From RGIG7213 sp045652135 (lineage in GTDB: Bacteria; Bacillota; Clostridia; Oscillospirales; CAG-272): DNA of 64,000 nucleotides. The stretch spans positions 1 through 64,000 of the forward strand of contig JAZRTS010000031.1 in NCBI GenBank assembly GCA_045652135.1, written 5' to 3'. The notes under the pieces are model-generated. The model was not told the origin of the DNA. It did no database searches and saw only the letters and a list, made by a program, of their open reading frames with translations. Below, one piece after another: positions 50,475-58,936 of the stretch (within the stretch, counting starts at the first letter, position 1; the number at the start of each line of letters is the position of its first letter). The position numbers were made by a program, and so were the translations under genes.

Positions 50475-53400
50475 ATGTCGAAAATTTATGATGATTTTAA
50501 ATCACCCGGCGTCTATTACAGAGGCAAGCCGTTCTGGTCTTGGAACGGAAAGCTTGAAAAAGATGAGCTTCTGCGTCAGGTAGACGTGCTGAAAGAAATG
50601 GGCTTCGGCGGTTACTTTATGCACTCAAGAACAGGTCTTGTTACCGAATATCTCGGTGAGGAATGGTTCGAGCTTGTCAACGCCGTCGCTGATAAGGGCG
50701 AAAAGCTTGGTCTTGAAAACTGGCTTTATGACGAGGACAGATGGCCCTCGGGTACTGCGGGCGGTTTTGTTACGATGAACCCCGAATATTCCGCAAGCTA
50801 TTTGAGATGCGAAACAACAGACGGACGTGATTTTGAGTTTTCCGATGGGGATATCATCGCATTTTCCTGCGATATGCTTCCCGAAAAAAGCGAATTTGCA
50901 TTTACAAACGATAAGGTTATAACAAAAGACACACCCAAGTCCGAATACGAAGGTAAGACGGTGCTTTCCTTCTCCGTTGAAAAGGCGGCAAAGGGCAGCT
51001 TCTACAACGGCTATACATACGTTGACACGATGAATCCCGAAGCTATACGCAGATTTATCGATTTGACACACGAAAAGTATGCCGACAAGTGCGGTAAGCG
51101 TATCGGCACATCGGTTTGCGGTATTTTTACAGATGAGCCCCACCGTGGCGCTGTTATGTGCGGATTTTCCACGGGAAGCTCAAAGAAGCCCTCGTGGGTA
51201 ACCCCCTACACACCCAAGCTTTTTGAAAAGTTCACGGAAAAATACGGCTACGACCTCAAAGAACGTCTTCCCGACCTCTTTTTACAGCGTGACGGCGAGA
51301 AGATGAGCCAGGTAAAATGGCACTATATGGATCTGGCAGAGGACCTTTTCCTGAAATCCTTTGCAGTTCAGATAAACGACTGGTGTAATGACCACAATAT
51401 GCAGCTTACAGGCCACGTTCTCCACGAAGATACATTCACAACACAGGCTTGTATGATAGGCTCTATCATGCGTTTCTATGAACACATGGCAGTTCCCGGC
51501 GTTGACGTTCTTTCCGAGGGCAACAGAGGCTATTGGATAGTAAAGCAGCTTTCATCCGTTGCACGTCAGACGGGCAAAACAAGAATGCTTTCCGAGCTTT
51601 ACGGCTGTTCAGGCTGGCAGATGGACTTCGAAAGCCACAAGTGGACGGGCGGATGGCAGGCTCTGTTCGGTATCAACCTGCGTTGCCACCACCTTTCATG
51701 GTACTCAATGCAGGGTGAGGCAAAGCGTGACTACCCCGCAAGTATTCTTCATCAGTCCGCATGGTACAAGGATTACCCCGTTGTTGAGGACTTCTTCTCA
51801 AGACTTCACGTTGTTCTCGGCGCAGGTAAGCCTATATGCGACACGCTCGTTATCAACCCCGTTGAAAGCACGTTCGGACTTATTCATCCCGGCTGGAGCA
51901 TAAAGCTCGGCACAAACAATAAGGACGTTGCATATATCGAAAATATGTACTTCACACAGTTCCATTGGCTCTCCGGCGCAAAGCTTGACTTTGACTACGG
52001 CGACGAGGAAATGATGAGCAGACTTGCATCCGTTGTAATTGAAGACGGCACACCCTACATCAAGTTCGGTGAAATGAAGTACAAGAGCGTTGTTGTAAGC
52101 GGTATGTACACAATGCGCTCCACAACTCTGGGTATTCTCCGTGAGTTTGCAAATGCAGGCGGTAAGGTAATCCTTGCAGGCTTTGCGCCCGATTATATCG
52201 ATGCGCTGAAGTCCGATGCGTTTGACAAGCTTGAAAACATCGAAAGAATTCCGTTTGAGGGCACTGCGCTCGTTAAGGCAATAAAGGCGGCAAACGGCTT
52301 CACGGCATCCGTTAAGAACGCAATGGGCGATGAGCTTACAGACGTTTACTGTCAGTGTAGATGCGACGGCGATGACACATACGTTGTATTTATGAATATG
52401 AATAAGACCGTTTCCTACTACAACTGCACGGTTGAGATAAACCGCGACGGTGACTGTGAGGAATGGTTCGCGCTTGACGGTACAAAGGCACTCGTTAAGT
52501 CGAGCGAAAACGGCAAGATAACATTTGTTACCGACTTCTATGCCGCAGGCGAACACGTATACAGAGTATGCAAGAAGTCCGACCTTGCACCCGTAAAGGC
52601 ACTTACAGAGGTCGCATCATATCCTCTCGGCGAGGAATTTGACATTGAGCTTTCCGAGGACAACGTACTCGTTCTCGACTTTGCTGACCTTGAGGTTGAC
52701 GGCAAGAAGCTTGCTGAAAATCTTGAAGTTCTCAAGGCTGACCAGCTCGTTCGTGATACGTACGGCCTTGCTCACCGCGGCGGTGAAATGATCCAGCCTT
52801 GGTTCTTAGGTCTTCAGGAGCAGAAGAAGCACGGCAGAGTTGCCCTTGAATACAGCTTCTTTGCTGAATATATCCCCGAAAAATTCGATTTCGTATGCGA
52901 AACACCCAACCTCTGGACGGTTACAATAAACGGCGAAAAGATGACGGCTGAGGAAACGGGCAGATGGATAGACGAAGCATTCCACAAGTTCACACTTGAA
53001 GGAAGCGCTCTGAAGCTTGGCAAAAACACCGTCCGTCTTGAAGCAGACTTCTACGAAACACTCAATATCGAGGCTGTTTATATCGTCGGTGACTTCGGTG
53101 TTTCCGTACACCACAGCGACAAGACGATGATAAAGCCCGTAACACACGTGTTCCACGGCGACATCGCAAAGCAGGGACTTCCTTTCTACTCGGGCGCTGT
53201 AACATACAAGACAAATATCTCGTTCAACCCCGGCGACCGTGTATTCGTACGCTTGCCCGACTTTGAAGCGGCAGTTGTCAAGGTTTCCGCAAACGGCGCT
53301 GAGCCGAAGGCGATCGCTTGGCAGCCGTACGAAGCGGAAATTACCGACATGCTTAACGCAGGTAACAACACACTTTGCCTTGAATACGTGCTTACACGCC

Positions 53401-53552
53401 GTAACACATTCGGACCGCTTCACTCCAAGCCTGCAAGACACGGTGCATACGGCCCCGAAACGTTCTTGCTCAGAGGCGACAGCTGGACAGATGATTATAT
53501 CTTCTTGCCCGAAGGTATGACGGCAGTTCCCGAAATAATCATCAAGAACTGA
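50475..53552 (+). CDS. GH106-like glycoside hydrolase (alpha-L-rhamnosidase family)
   Basis: A 1025-residue protein without signal peptide, so cytosolic. The N-terminal part has the family opening PFWSWNGKL followed by GFGGYFMHSRTGL and YDEDRWPSGTAGG, features I associate with the GH106 (PF17132) group of alpha-L-rhamnosidases and relatives; the middle holds a TIM-barrel with GIFTDEPHRG and DVLSEGNRGYW, and the C-terminus a galactose-binding-like beta-sandwich (about residues 800-1020). The substrate may be rhamnosides from plant pectin, glycans or flavonoids. AGAGGTAAT precedes the ATG. Its stop shares a base with the next start (TGATG), so the two are translationally coupled. Confidence 0.75.
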   Translation: MSKIYDDFKSPGVYYRGKPFWSWNGKLEKDELLRQVDVLKEMGFGGYFMHSRTGLVTEYLGEEWFELVNAVADKGEKLGLENWLYDEDRWPSGTAGGFVTMNPEYSASYLRCETTDGRDFEFSDGDIIAFSCDMLPEKSEFAFTNDKVITKDTPKSEYEGKTVLSFSVEKAAKGSFYNGYTYVDTMNPEAIRRFIDLTHEKYADKCGKRIGTSVCGIFTDEPHRGAVMCGFSTGSSKKPSWVTPYTPKLFEKFTEKYGYDLKERLPDLFLQRDGEKMSQVKWHYMDLAEDLFLKSFAVQINDWCNDHNMQLTGHVLHEDTFTTQACMIGSIMRFYEHMAVPGVDVLSEGNRGYWIVKQLSSVARQTGKTRMLSELYGCSGWQMDFESHKWTGGWQALFGINLRCHHLSWYSMQGEAKRDYPASILHQSAWYKDYPVVEDFFSRLHVVLGAGKPICDTLVINPVESTFGLIHPGWSIKLGTNNKDVAYIENMYFTQFHWLSGAKLDFDYGDEEMMSRLASVVIEDGTPYIKFGEMKYKSVVVSGMYTMRSTTLGILREFANAGGKVILAGFAPDYIDALKSDAFDKLENIERIPFEGTALVKAIKAANGFTASVKNAMGDELTDVYCQCRCDGDDTYVVFMNMNKTVSYYNCTVEINRDGDCEEWFALDGTKALVKSSENGKITFVTDFYAAGEHVYRVCKKSDLAPVKALTEVASYPLGEEFDIELSEDNVLVLDFADLEVDGKKLAENLEVLKADQLVRDTYGLAHRGGEMIQPWFLGLQEQKKHGRVALEYSFFAEYIPEKFDFVCETPNLWTVTINGEKMTAEETGRWIDEAFHKFTLEGSALKLGKNTVRLEADFYETLNIEAVYIVGDFGVSVHHSDKTMIKPVTHVFHGDIAKQGLPFYSGAVTYKTNISFNPGDRVFVRLPDFEAAVVKVSANGAEPKAIAWQPYEAEITDMLNAGNNTLCLEYVLTRRNTFGPLHSKPARHGAYGPETFLLRGDSWTDDYIFLPEGMTAVPEIIIKN

Positions 53553-54769
53553 TGAAACAGCTTGTATTCCGTATTTGCGGATTCCTTCTGTTTGCAACAA
53601 TACTTATAGCGGCTATCGTAACTTCCCTCGGTGAAAACGGGGGAAGTTATTCCGATATGGCGGAAATGTTACAGGGTGAGCCTGCTGTAAGGTCAGGGGC
53701 GGTATACTACAACAGACTGACGAAAAAACAGCAGTATATATACGATGCTATCGTAAAGTCGGCTGAAAATCTTGAATACACGACGGAGCAAATGCCGTTT
53801 GTGGCAGAAGAAACGGACGTTACAGCGGCATCAAATGCAATTTTGAACGACCTGCCGGAATACTTTTATATCGATACTGACGGTTTTTCCCTCGGTGAAT
53901 ATAAATACACAGAAATAATTTCCGAGGAGGAAACAAAAGAAGTATCGGGGCAAAGCATAATCGACGAAAAATATACGTGTCTTATGATACCGTATACGGA
54001 AACGCTTGATGAGCTGAAGCTGAAAAGAACAAGGCTGAGTGCGGCAATTTCAAAGGCGCAGTCGCTTGTGTCGGAGCTTGAAAATGACCTTGAAAAGCAG
54101 ACAGCGCTGCACGATTACATCATCAGCATTTGCGAAAAATCGCAAAGCGGGGCATATTCCTCAAACGTCTACGGCGCACTCGTTGAGGGTGAGGCGAATT
54201 CGGAGGGCTACCACAAGGCATTCAAGCTTCTCTTGAACCGCGCGGGGATAATTTCCCACCTCGTTTACGGTGAGGTCGGCGGCACTCGATCCGTCTGGTG
54301 TACGGTGCTTATAGGCGATAAATATTACAACACCGACGTTTACGAGGATGACCTTGACAAACAGTTTGACGATGAAAGCTTCCGCGGAGCCGTCACACAC
54401 GCATATATGAACATTTCCGATGAGGCAATCGGCGTAACACACAAAAACAAGAGCGATGAGCTTCCGAAATGCACCGACGGCGAAACGTATTATACGGCAA
54501 ATAAGCTCGTTTGCGCAAACGAGGGAATGACGGAAAAGCTTATTTCCGAAAAGCTTTCCGACCTTGTCAAGTACAAAAGGCGCACAATTGAGCTGTACTG
54601 CACGTACGATGTTACCGAAAGTGACGTTGAAACGTATGTTTTCAGACAGTTTGAGCTGCTTTATCCCGACTACACGTGCGAATGTAAAATGATAAAGCCG
54701 AAGGCTTCCTTTGATGCGTATACGCTTATCATCAACTATCTGCCGAAAACACAGGAAAACGCAAAGTAA
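53552..54769 (+). CDS. Membrane-anchored transglutaminase-like protein without catalytic Cys
   Basis: A 405-residue protein: an N-terminal helix (about 5-27, signal or anchor), a helical spacer, and a transglutaminase-like domain (about 185-275). In active relatives the core reads GVCEGYAxAFxLLLNRxGI; here it is ANSEGYHKAFKLLLNRAGI, so the catalytic Cys is Ser. The His segment (normally HAWN) reads RSVWCTV, so the His is also lost; the Asp remains in NTDVYEDD. It should therefore bind rather than cut. It is coupled to the GH106-like gene by a one-base overlap. Role unknown, perhaps substrate binding at the membrane. Confidence 0.72.
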   Translation: MKQLVFRICGFLLFATILIAAIVTSLGENGGSYSDMAEMLQGEPAVRSGAVYYNRLTKKQQYIYDAIVKSAENLEYTTEQMPFVAEETDVTAASNAILNDLPEYFYIDTDGFSLGEYKYTEIISEEETKEVSGQSIIDEKYTCLMIPYTETLDELKLKRTRLSAAISKAQSLVSELENDLEKQTALHDYIISICEKSQSGAYSSNVYGALVEGEANSEGYHKAFKLLLNRAGIISHLVYGEVGGTRSVWCTVLIGDKYYNTDVYEDDLDKQFDDESFRGAVTHAYMNISDEAIGVTHKNKSDELPKCTDGETYYTANKLVCANEGMTEKLISEKLSDLVKYKRRTIELYCTYDVTESDVETYVFRQFELLYPDYTCECKMIKPKASFDAYTLIINYLPKTQENAK

Positions 54770-54858
54770 CATATAAAAATCATTTTATTTTCACAAAATC
54801 ATCATAATTAAGGGGTATAATCGTTACAGTGGTAACGGTCGTACCCTTTTTTGAATGA

Positions 54859-54946
54859 AATGCCTTCGGCATTAAATGCGGCACAGCCGCCCAAAATGCT
54901 TGTGTCGGCACAAGCATGAAATGATATTCGTTTGACAACGAATATC
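54859..54946. repeat. String of four tandem hairpins
   Basis: AATGCC/GGCATT (54859-54873), GCGGC/GCCGC (54878-54890), ATGCTTGTG/CACAAGCAT (54896-54917) and GATATTCGTT/AACGAATATC (54923-54946), each with a 3-4 base loop and 4-6 bases between. It occupies the 226-base gap before the carbohydrate-binding lipoprotein gene; no other element is clear there. Confidence 0.8.
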
Positions 54947-54995
54947 GTGATTTAAGGAATAAAATAATTTATTAATTATTATTACGGAGTAAAAT

Positions 54996-56864
54996 ATGAA
55001 AAAAACGATAGCGGCGATACTTTCTGTTTGCACGGTGCTTTCGCTGTGTGCGTGCGGTGACGAAAGCACAGCGGATACGTTACACACAAACGGCGTGACG
55101 GATGAAATGAATATTACGAACAGCGTACATACGCCATCGACAGACACATCAGATGTATTTGACACGGTCAACGTTGACGATATAATATCGGAATTTCTTA
55201 CCCAAGCCGAGAGCGAGGGCATCGCACCCGAGGCAAAGGAAGACGGCGTGCGCTTGCTCGGCGACAAAATAGAATATGACGGCGACGGAATAACCGTTGA
55301 CAAACAGACGGCAACCGTCAACAAAGCAGGTACATACACATTTTCGGGTACGCTCAACGACGGCCAGATAATTGTTGATGTGCCTAAAACCGACAAGGTA
55401 ACACTCATATTGAACGGTGTCATGATACACTGCGAGAAAAGTGCGCCCGTGTATATAAAAAGCTGTGATGATGCGGCATTGACGCTTACGGAGGGAACAG
55501 TCAACACGCTTTCCGACGGCACTGCGTACGAATATGACACAGCAGAGGAAAATGAGCCTAATGCCGCGCTTTTTTCAAAGGATGACCTTGAGATAAACGG
55601 CAAAGGCACGCTTGTTGTCAAGGCGAATTACAACAACGGAATAACCTCGAAAAATGACCTTGAAATAAAGGATGCGACCGTAAATGTTTCATCAAAGCAC
55701 GACGGCATCAGAGGTAAGGATTCCGTTTGTATCAAAAGCGGTACTGTCAACGTGTCATCGGGCGGTGACGGTATAAAATCAAATAATGCCGATGAAGCTG
55801 ACAGAGGATATATAGATATCAACGGCGGTGTGCTTAATGTAAGCGCATCGGAAGACGGTATACAGGCAGAAACGGTGCTTACTGTTAACGGCGGTGAGCT
55901 GCTCATCAAAACAGGAGGCGGTTCAGGTACTTCGTGGTCGGGAAATCCGTACGGAGATGCAAGCGAGGCAAGCGCAAAGGCATTGAAGGCATCGGTCGGT
56001 GTGAACGTGAACGGCGGCAAAATTTCCATTGACAGCGCAGACGATGCCGTTCACTCAAACAAGGATGTGACGATCGCAGGCGGAAATATCACAGCTTCGT
56101 CGGGGGACGACGGTGTTCACGCAGATGAAACGCTCACTATATCGGGCGGTAAAATGAATATCAAAAAAGCCTATGAGGGGCTTGAGGGTGTCACGATAAC
56201 GATAAGCGGCGGCGAAACGTACGTCAAGGCATCCGATGACGGAATAAACGGCGCAGGCGGTAACGATAATTCCGCAAGTGAGGGCGGACGTCCCGGTGCG
56301 TGGGGCGGTATGCATGAATCATCAAATGCAGAAGTCACGGTGTCGGGCGGATATCTTTATATAAATGCCGACGGCGACGGGCTTGATTCAAACGGAAGCT
56401 TCACAATGACAGACGGTACGGTCATCGTTGACGGCCCGACAAACGGCGGCAACGGCCCGCTTGATTACACATCGTCATTCACCGTTTCGGGCGGTATGCT
56501 TATTGCCGCAGGCTCAGCGGGAATGGCACAGAATGTAAGTTCATCTTCAACACAGTGCGCCGTACTTGTATACGTGTCGGGACAAGGCGGAGATACGTTT
56601 ACAATATCAAAGGGCGGCGAAAGCATAATATCTCATACACCTGCCAAAAAATTTGAATGTGTGCTCGTTTCATCTCCCAAGCTTGAAAAAGGTGTGGAAT
56701 ATACGGCTAAAGCAGGAAACGGCACAGCGGTAACGTTCACGCAGTCAAATATTGTAAGCACAGCAGGTTCAGGCGGCGGAATGGGCGGAGGCATGCGCCC
56801 GGGCGGCGGCAACCGACCGCAGATGCCCCCAAGCGGCAATCAGGGCGGCCGTCCGACAATATAA
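54996..56864 (+). CDS. Carbohydrate-binding lipoprotein, Cthe_2159-like beta-helix
   Basis: A 622-residue surface lipoprotein: signal peptide with lipobox LCAC (Cys20), a Thr/Asp-rich spacer, then a long region of repeated Gly-Gly-x-hydrophobic turns (INGGVLNVSASEDGI, VNGGKISIDSADDAV, ISGGKMNIKKAYEGL) that form a right-handed beta-helix as in Cthe_2159, a cellulose/polygalacturonate-binding protein of the same family (PF14262). Many Asp residues at turns suggest Ca2+ sites. The C-terminus is Gly/Met/Pro-rich (GGGMGGGMRPGG...) and probably disordered. Monocistronic between the hairpin string and the terminator at 56883. Likely role: binding plant polysaccharide at the cell surface. Confidence 0.82.
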   Translation: MKKTIAAILSVCTVLSLCACGDESTADTLHTNGVTDEMNITNSVHTPSTDTSDVFDTVNVDDIISEFLTQAESEGIAPEAKEDGVRLLGDKIEYDGDGITVDKQTATVNKAGTYTFSGTLNDGQIIVDVPKTDKVTLILNGVMIHCEKSAPVYIKSCDDAALTLTEGTVNTLSDGTAYEYDTAEENEPNAALFSKDDLEINGKGTLVVKANYNNGITSKNDLEIKDATVNVSSKHDGIRGKDSVCIKSGTVNVSSGGDGIKSNNADEADRGYIDINGGVLNVSASEDGIQAETVLTVNGGELLIKTGGGSGTSWSGNPYGDASEASAKALKASVGVNVNGGKISIDSADDAVHSNKDVTIAGGNITASSGDDGVHADETLTISGGKMNIKKAYEGLEGVTITISGGETYVKASDDGINGAGGNDNSASEGGRPGAWGGMHESSNAEVTVSGGYLYINADGDGLDSNGSFTMTDGTVIVDGPTNGGNGPLDYTSSFTVSGGMLIAAGSAGMAQNVSSSSTQCAVLVYVSGQGGDTFTISKGGESIISHTPAKKFECVLVSSPKLEKGVEYTAKAGNGTAVTFTQSNIVSTAGSGGGMGGGMRPGGGNRPQMPPSGNQGGRPTI

Positions 56865-56882
56865 AGTAAACACGGAGCAAAC

Positions 56883-56913
56883 AAAAAAACGGTAGGAATT
56901 CCTACCGTTTTTT
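56883..56913. terminator. Bidirectional terminator
   Basis: AACGGTAGGAA/TTCCTACCGTT (56888-56909) flanked by As and Ts, between convergent genes. Confidence 0.88.
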
Positions 56914-56933
56914 ATAATACCGTGCATTATACT

Positions 56934-57878
56934 TCATTTACGGTGCAACAGCTTCATTAATATCGGCTTGACCGTACATTTCACGTTATATATCCACATC
57001 TTGTATTTTTTGCGCATCCTGCCGAGGAAAAGTGAAAACCGATAAGGCTTAAAAAATGCTCTGAGTGAATTTTTCAACGATTTTCCGTTACAAAGAAGAT
57101 CAAGGTTGTATTCTTCGGATAAATACATCTGCTCCTTCGTGCTTAACGTTCCGAAATGAACCAACATTACGCTGTACTTAAACTGTCCGTTTTTCACCTT
57201 CGCTTTTCCGTTAAGTATATCCGCATGCAATTTTTTTCCGTCTACAGGGTAAAAAGAGAAAATCGTATATTTACCGTTTAAAGGATTTACTGAACGCACC
57301 GGACGAAGTCCGTAAAGTGCCATACTGAGCGCCATAAGCGGCTCGTCTGCGGGCTTACGGAAGTATTTGAATTTGTATTCGTAATAGTGATCTTTTATCT
57401 CACAGCAAGTGTCGTACACCTTATTCAGTATATCGCTTTTGCGGAAAAACATAATTCCGCCGTGCATATCGATACAGAACTTGACATCTTCGGCATAGCT
57501 TCCTATATTACAAAGCTTAAAAAACCCGTCATCGGATTCCTTCGGAAGCACGATACCGAAGCACGACACATCGTCTGCACCGTCAAACATATCGAAAAAT
57601 ACGTTAAGATCGCCGTACGCAAGACAGTCCGCATCGATAAATATCGTTTCGTCATACGGAACGATCTTGAGCAGCGACAGTTTATCAATATAGGAACGCG
57701 TTGCGTTTTCCAGAATGACAACGTCGTCAAACGCTTCCGTAAAAGAATTCTCTTTGTCGCATACAATGGCAAAGGGAAGTGGATCGGATGAAAAGTATCT
57801 GTAAGATCTGAGCAGATTGTACGCGATCTTATAGTATTGCTCATCACCCGTCGCTATCGTAACAAAACCTCGTTTCAT
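56934..57878 (-). CDS. Glycosyltransferase, GT-A fold (GT8-like)
   Basis: A 314-residue cytosolic or membrane-associated glycosyltransferase. It has an N-terminal nucleotide-sugar domain (RGFVTIATGDEQYYKIAYNL), the metal-binding DxD in IFIDADCLAYGDL near residue 98, and HGGIMFFRKSD further on, in keeping with GT8-like enzymes that transfer glucose or galactose to glycans. The acceptor is unknown. The C-terminal 60 residues are basic and may lie on the membrane. ATG 57878 is used; the frame allows TTG 57890, and neither has a strong ribosome site. Follows the M19 gene by 74 bases on the same strand. Confidence 0.75.
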   Translation of the reverse strand: MKRGFVTIATGDEQYYKIAYNLLRSYRYFSSDPLPFAIVCDKENSFTEAFDDVVILENATRSYIDKLSLLKIVPYDETIFIDADCLAYGDLNVFFDMFDGADDVSCFGIVLPKESDDGFFKLCNIGSYAEDVKFCIDMHGGIMFFRKSDILNKVYDTCCEIKDHYYEYKFKYFRKPADEPLMALSMALYGLRPVRSVNPLNGKYTIFSFYPVDGKKLHADILNGKAKVKNGQFKYSVMLVHFGTLSTKEQMYLSEEYNLDLLCNGKSLKNSLRAFFKPYRFSLFLGRMRKKYKMWIYNVKCTVKPILMKLLHRK

Positions 57879-57952
57879 TATAAAGAGCAAAAAGTATTCT
57901 CTTTTTCAAGAGCTACTGCATTTTCCTTTCTGTATTTTCCTCAGAATATCGG

Positions 57953-58936
57953 CTACAGGATCTCTCTGTATACTCTCAGAACGTTCTTGTAGAATATTTT
58001 CTCTATAAGATCGTCCGAGAATCCCTGACGTTTCATTTCGTCAACAAACAGGGGCATATACGAAGCATTTGCCATTGCAAGGCCTTGACTTGAAATACCG
58101 TCATAGTCCGAGCCGAAGCCCACGGAATCCTCACCGCCCTTGTTCACGAGGTGCTTGATGTGGTTTACTGCAAGCTCAAAGGATACACCGTATTCTTCAC
58201 GTGTCAAGTCCTTCATAAACTCACAGCAGAAGTTGACACCCGCAACACAGCCACGTTCGCCCATTTTCTTTATCATATCGTCGGATATGTTACGCGTATG
58301 GTCAAAAATGCTTCTTGCGTTCGTATGGCTGTCAACAAACGGCTTTTTGGAATGTTCCAAAATATCGTAAAGACCTTTATCGGAGATGTGCGCCGTATCA
58401 ACGATGATGCCGAGATTTTCCATTTCCTCAACGAATTCAAAACCGAGAGGAGTAAGACCGTTTGCCGTTTCCTTGATATCAACACCTTTTTCGATGTCGA
58501 TACCGTTGGGGGTTGTAAGCGAATTGTTATAATTCCAGCAAAGGTTCATCATTCGGACACCGCGCTCGTAAAAATGGCGCAGATTCTCTGTTTTACCCTC
58601 GCAGGCTTCGCCTTCCTCGACGGTAAGCAGGGCTGATAACAGCCCTGCTTTTGCGTTTTTCTCAATATCCTCGAATTTATAAACAGGTGCGATATAAGCT
58701 TTATTAAGCTCCAGCTGTTCATAATAGAGGTCGATGAGCGCGTTTGCGTAATTAAACGGCTCTTTTCTCGTTGCGAGATTCACAAATGCCGCAAAGTTCT
58801 GCACAAGGCAGTCGCCCTTTTGCAGTTTTTTTATGTCTATGTGAAGCTCATTTTCGTAAAGTGAATACTGTTGCCCTCTTTCCTTGCGGTAATACATTTC
58901 GGCAACCGTATCACAGTGCATATCGATATATTTCAT
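57953..58936 (-). CDS. Membrane dipeptidase family protein (peptidase M19)
   Basis: A 327-residue binuclear-zinc amidohydrolase of the renal dipeptidase family, which cleaves dipeptides including those with D-residues. Metal ligands are visible: HxD in DMHCDT (His7, Asp9), the bridging Glu in TVEEGEA near residue 107, and His residues in VDTAHISD and VDSHTNAR. No signal peptide, so cytosolic despite the family name. Its ATG shares a base with the stop of the upstream GH71/99-like gene (TAATG), so the two are coupled; it is the third gene of a unit coming from beyond the window end. Confidence 0.92.
   Translation of the reverse strand: MKYIDMHCDTVAEMYYRKERGQQYSLYENELHIDIKKLQKGDCLVQNFAAFVNLATRKEPFNYANALIDLYYEQLELNKAYIAPVYKFEDIEKNAKAGLLSALLTVEEGEACEGKTENLRHFYERGVRMMNLCWNYNNSLTTPNGIDIEKGVDIKETANGLTPLGFEFVEEMENLGIIVDTAHISDKGLYDILEHSKKPFVDSHTNARSIFDHTRNISDDMIKKMGERGCVAGVNFCCEFMKDLTREEYGVSFELAVNHIKHLVNKGGEDSVGFGSDYDGISSQGLAMANASYMPLFVDEMKRQGFSDDLIEKIFYKNVLRVYREIL

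Noticed and set aside
51798..53600. Open frames of about 250-260 codons opposite the GH106-like gene
   Set aside because: Antisense shadows of a codon-biased gene; no family similarity, no start signals.
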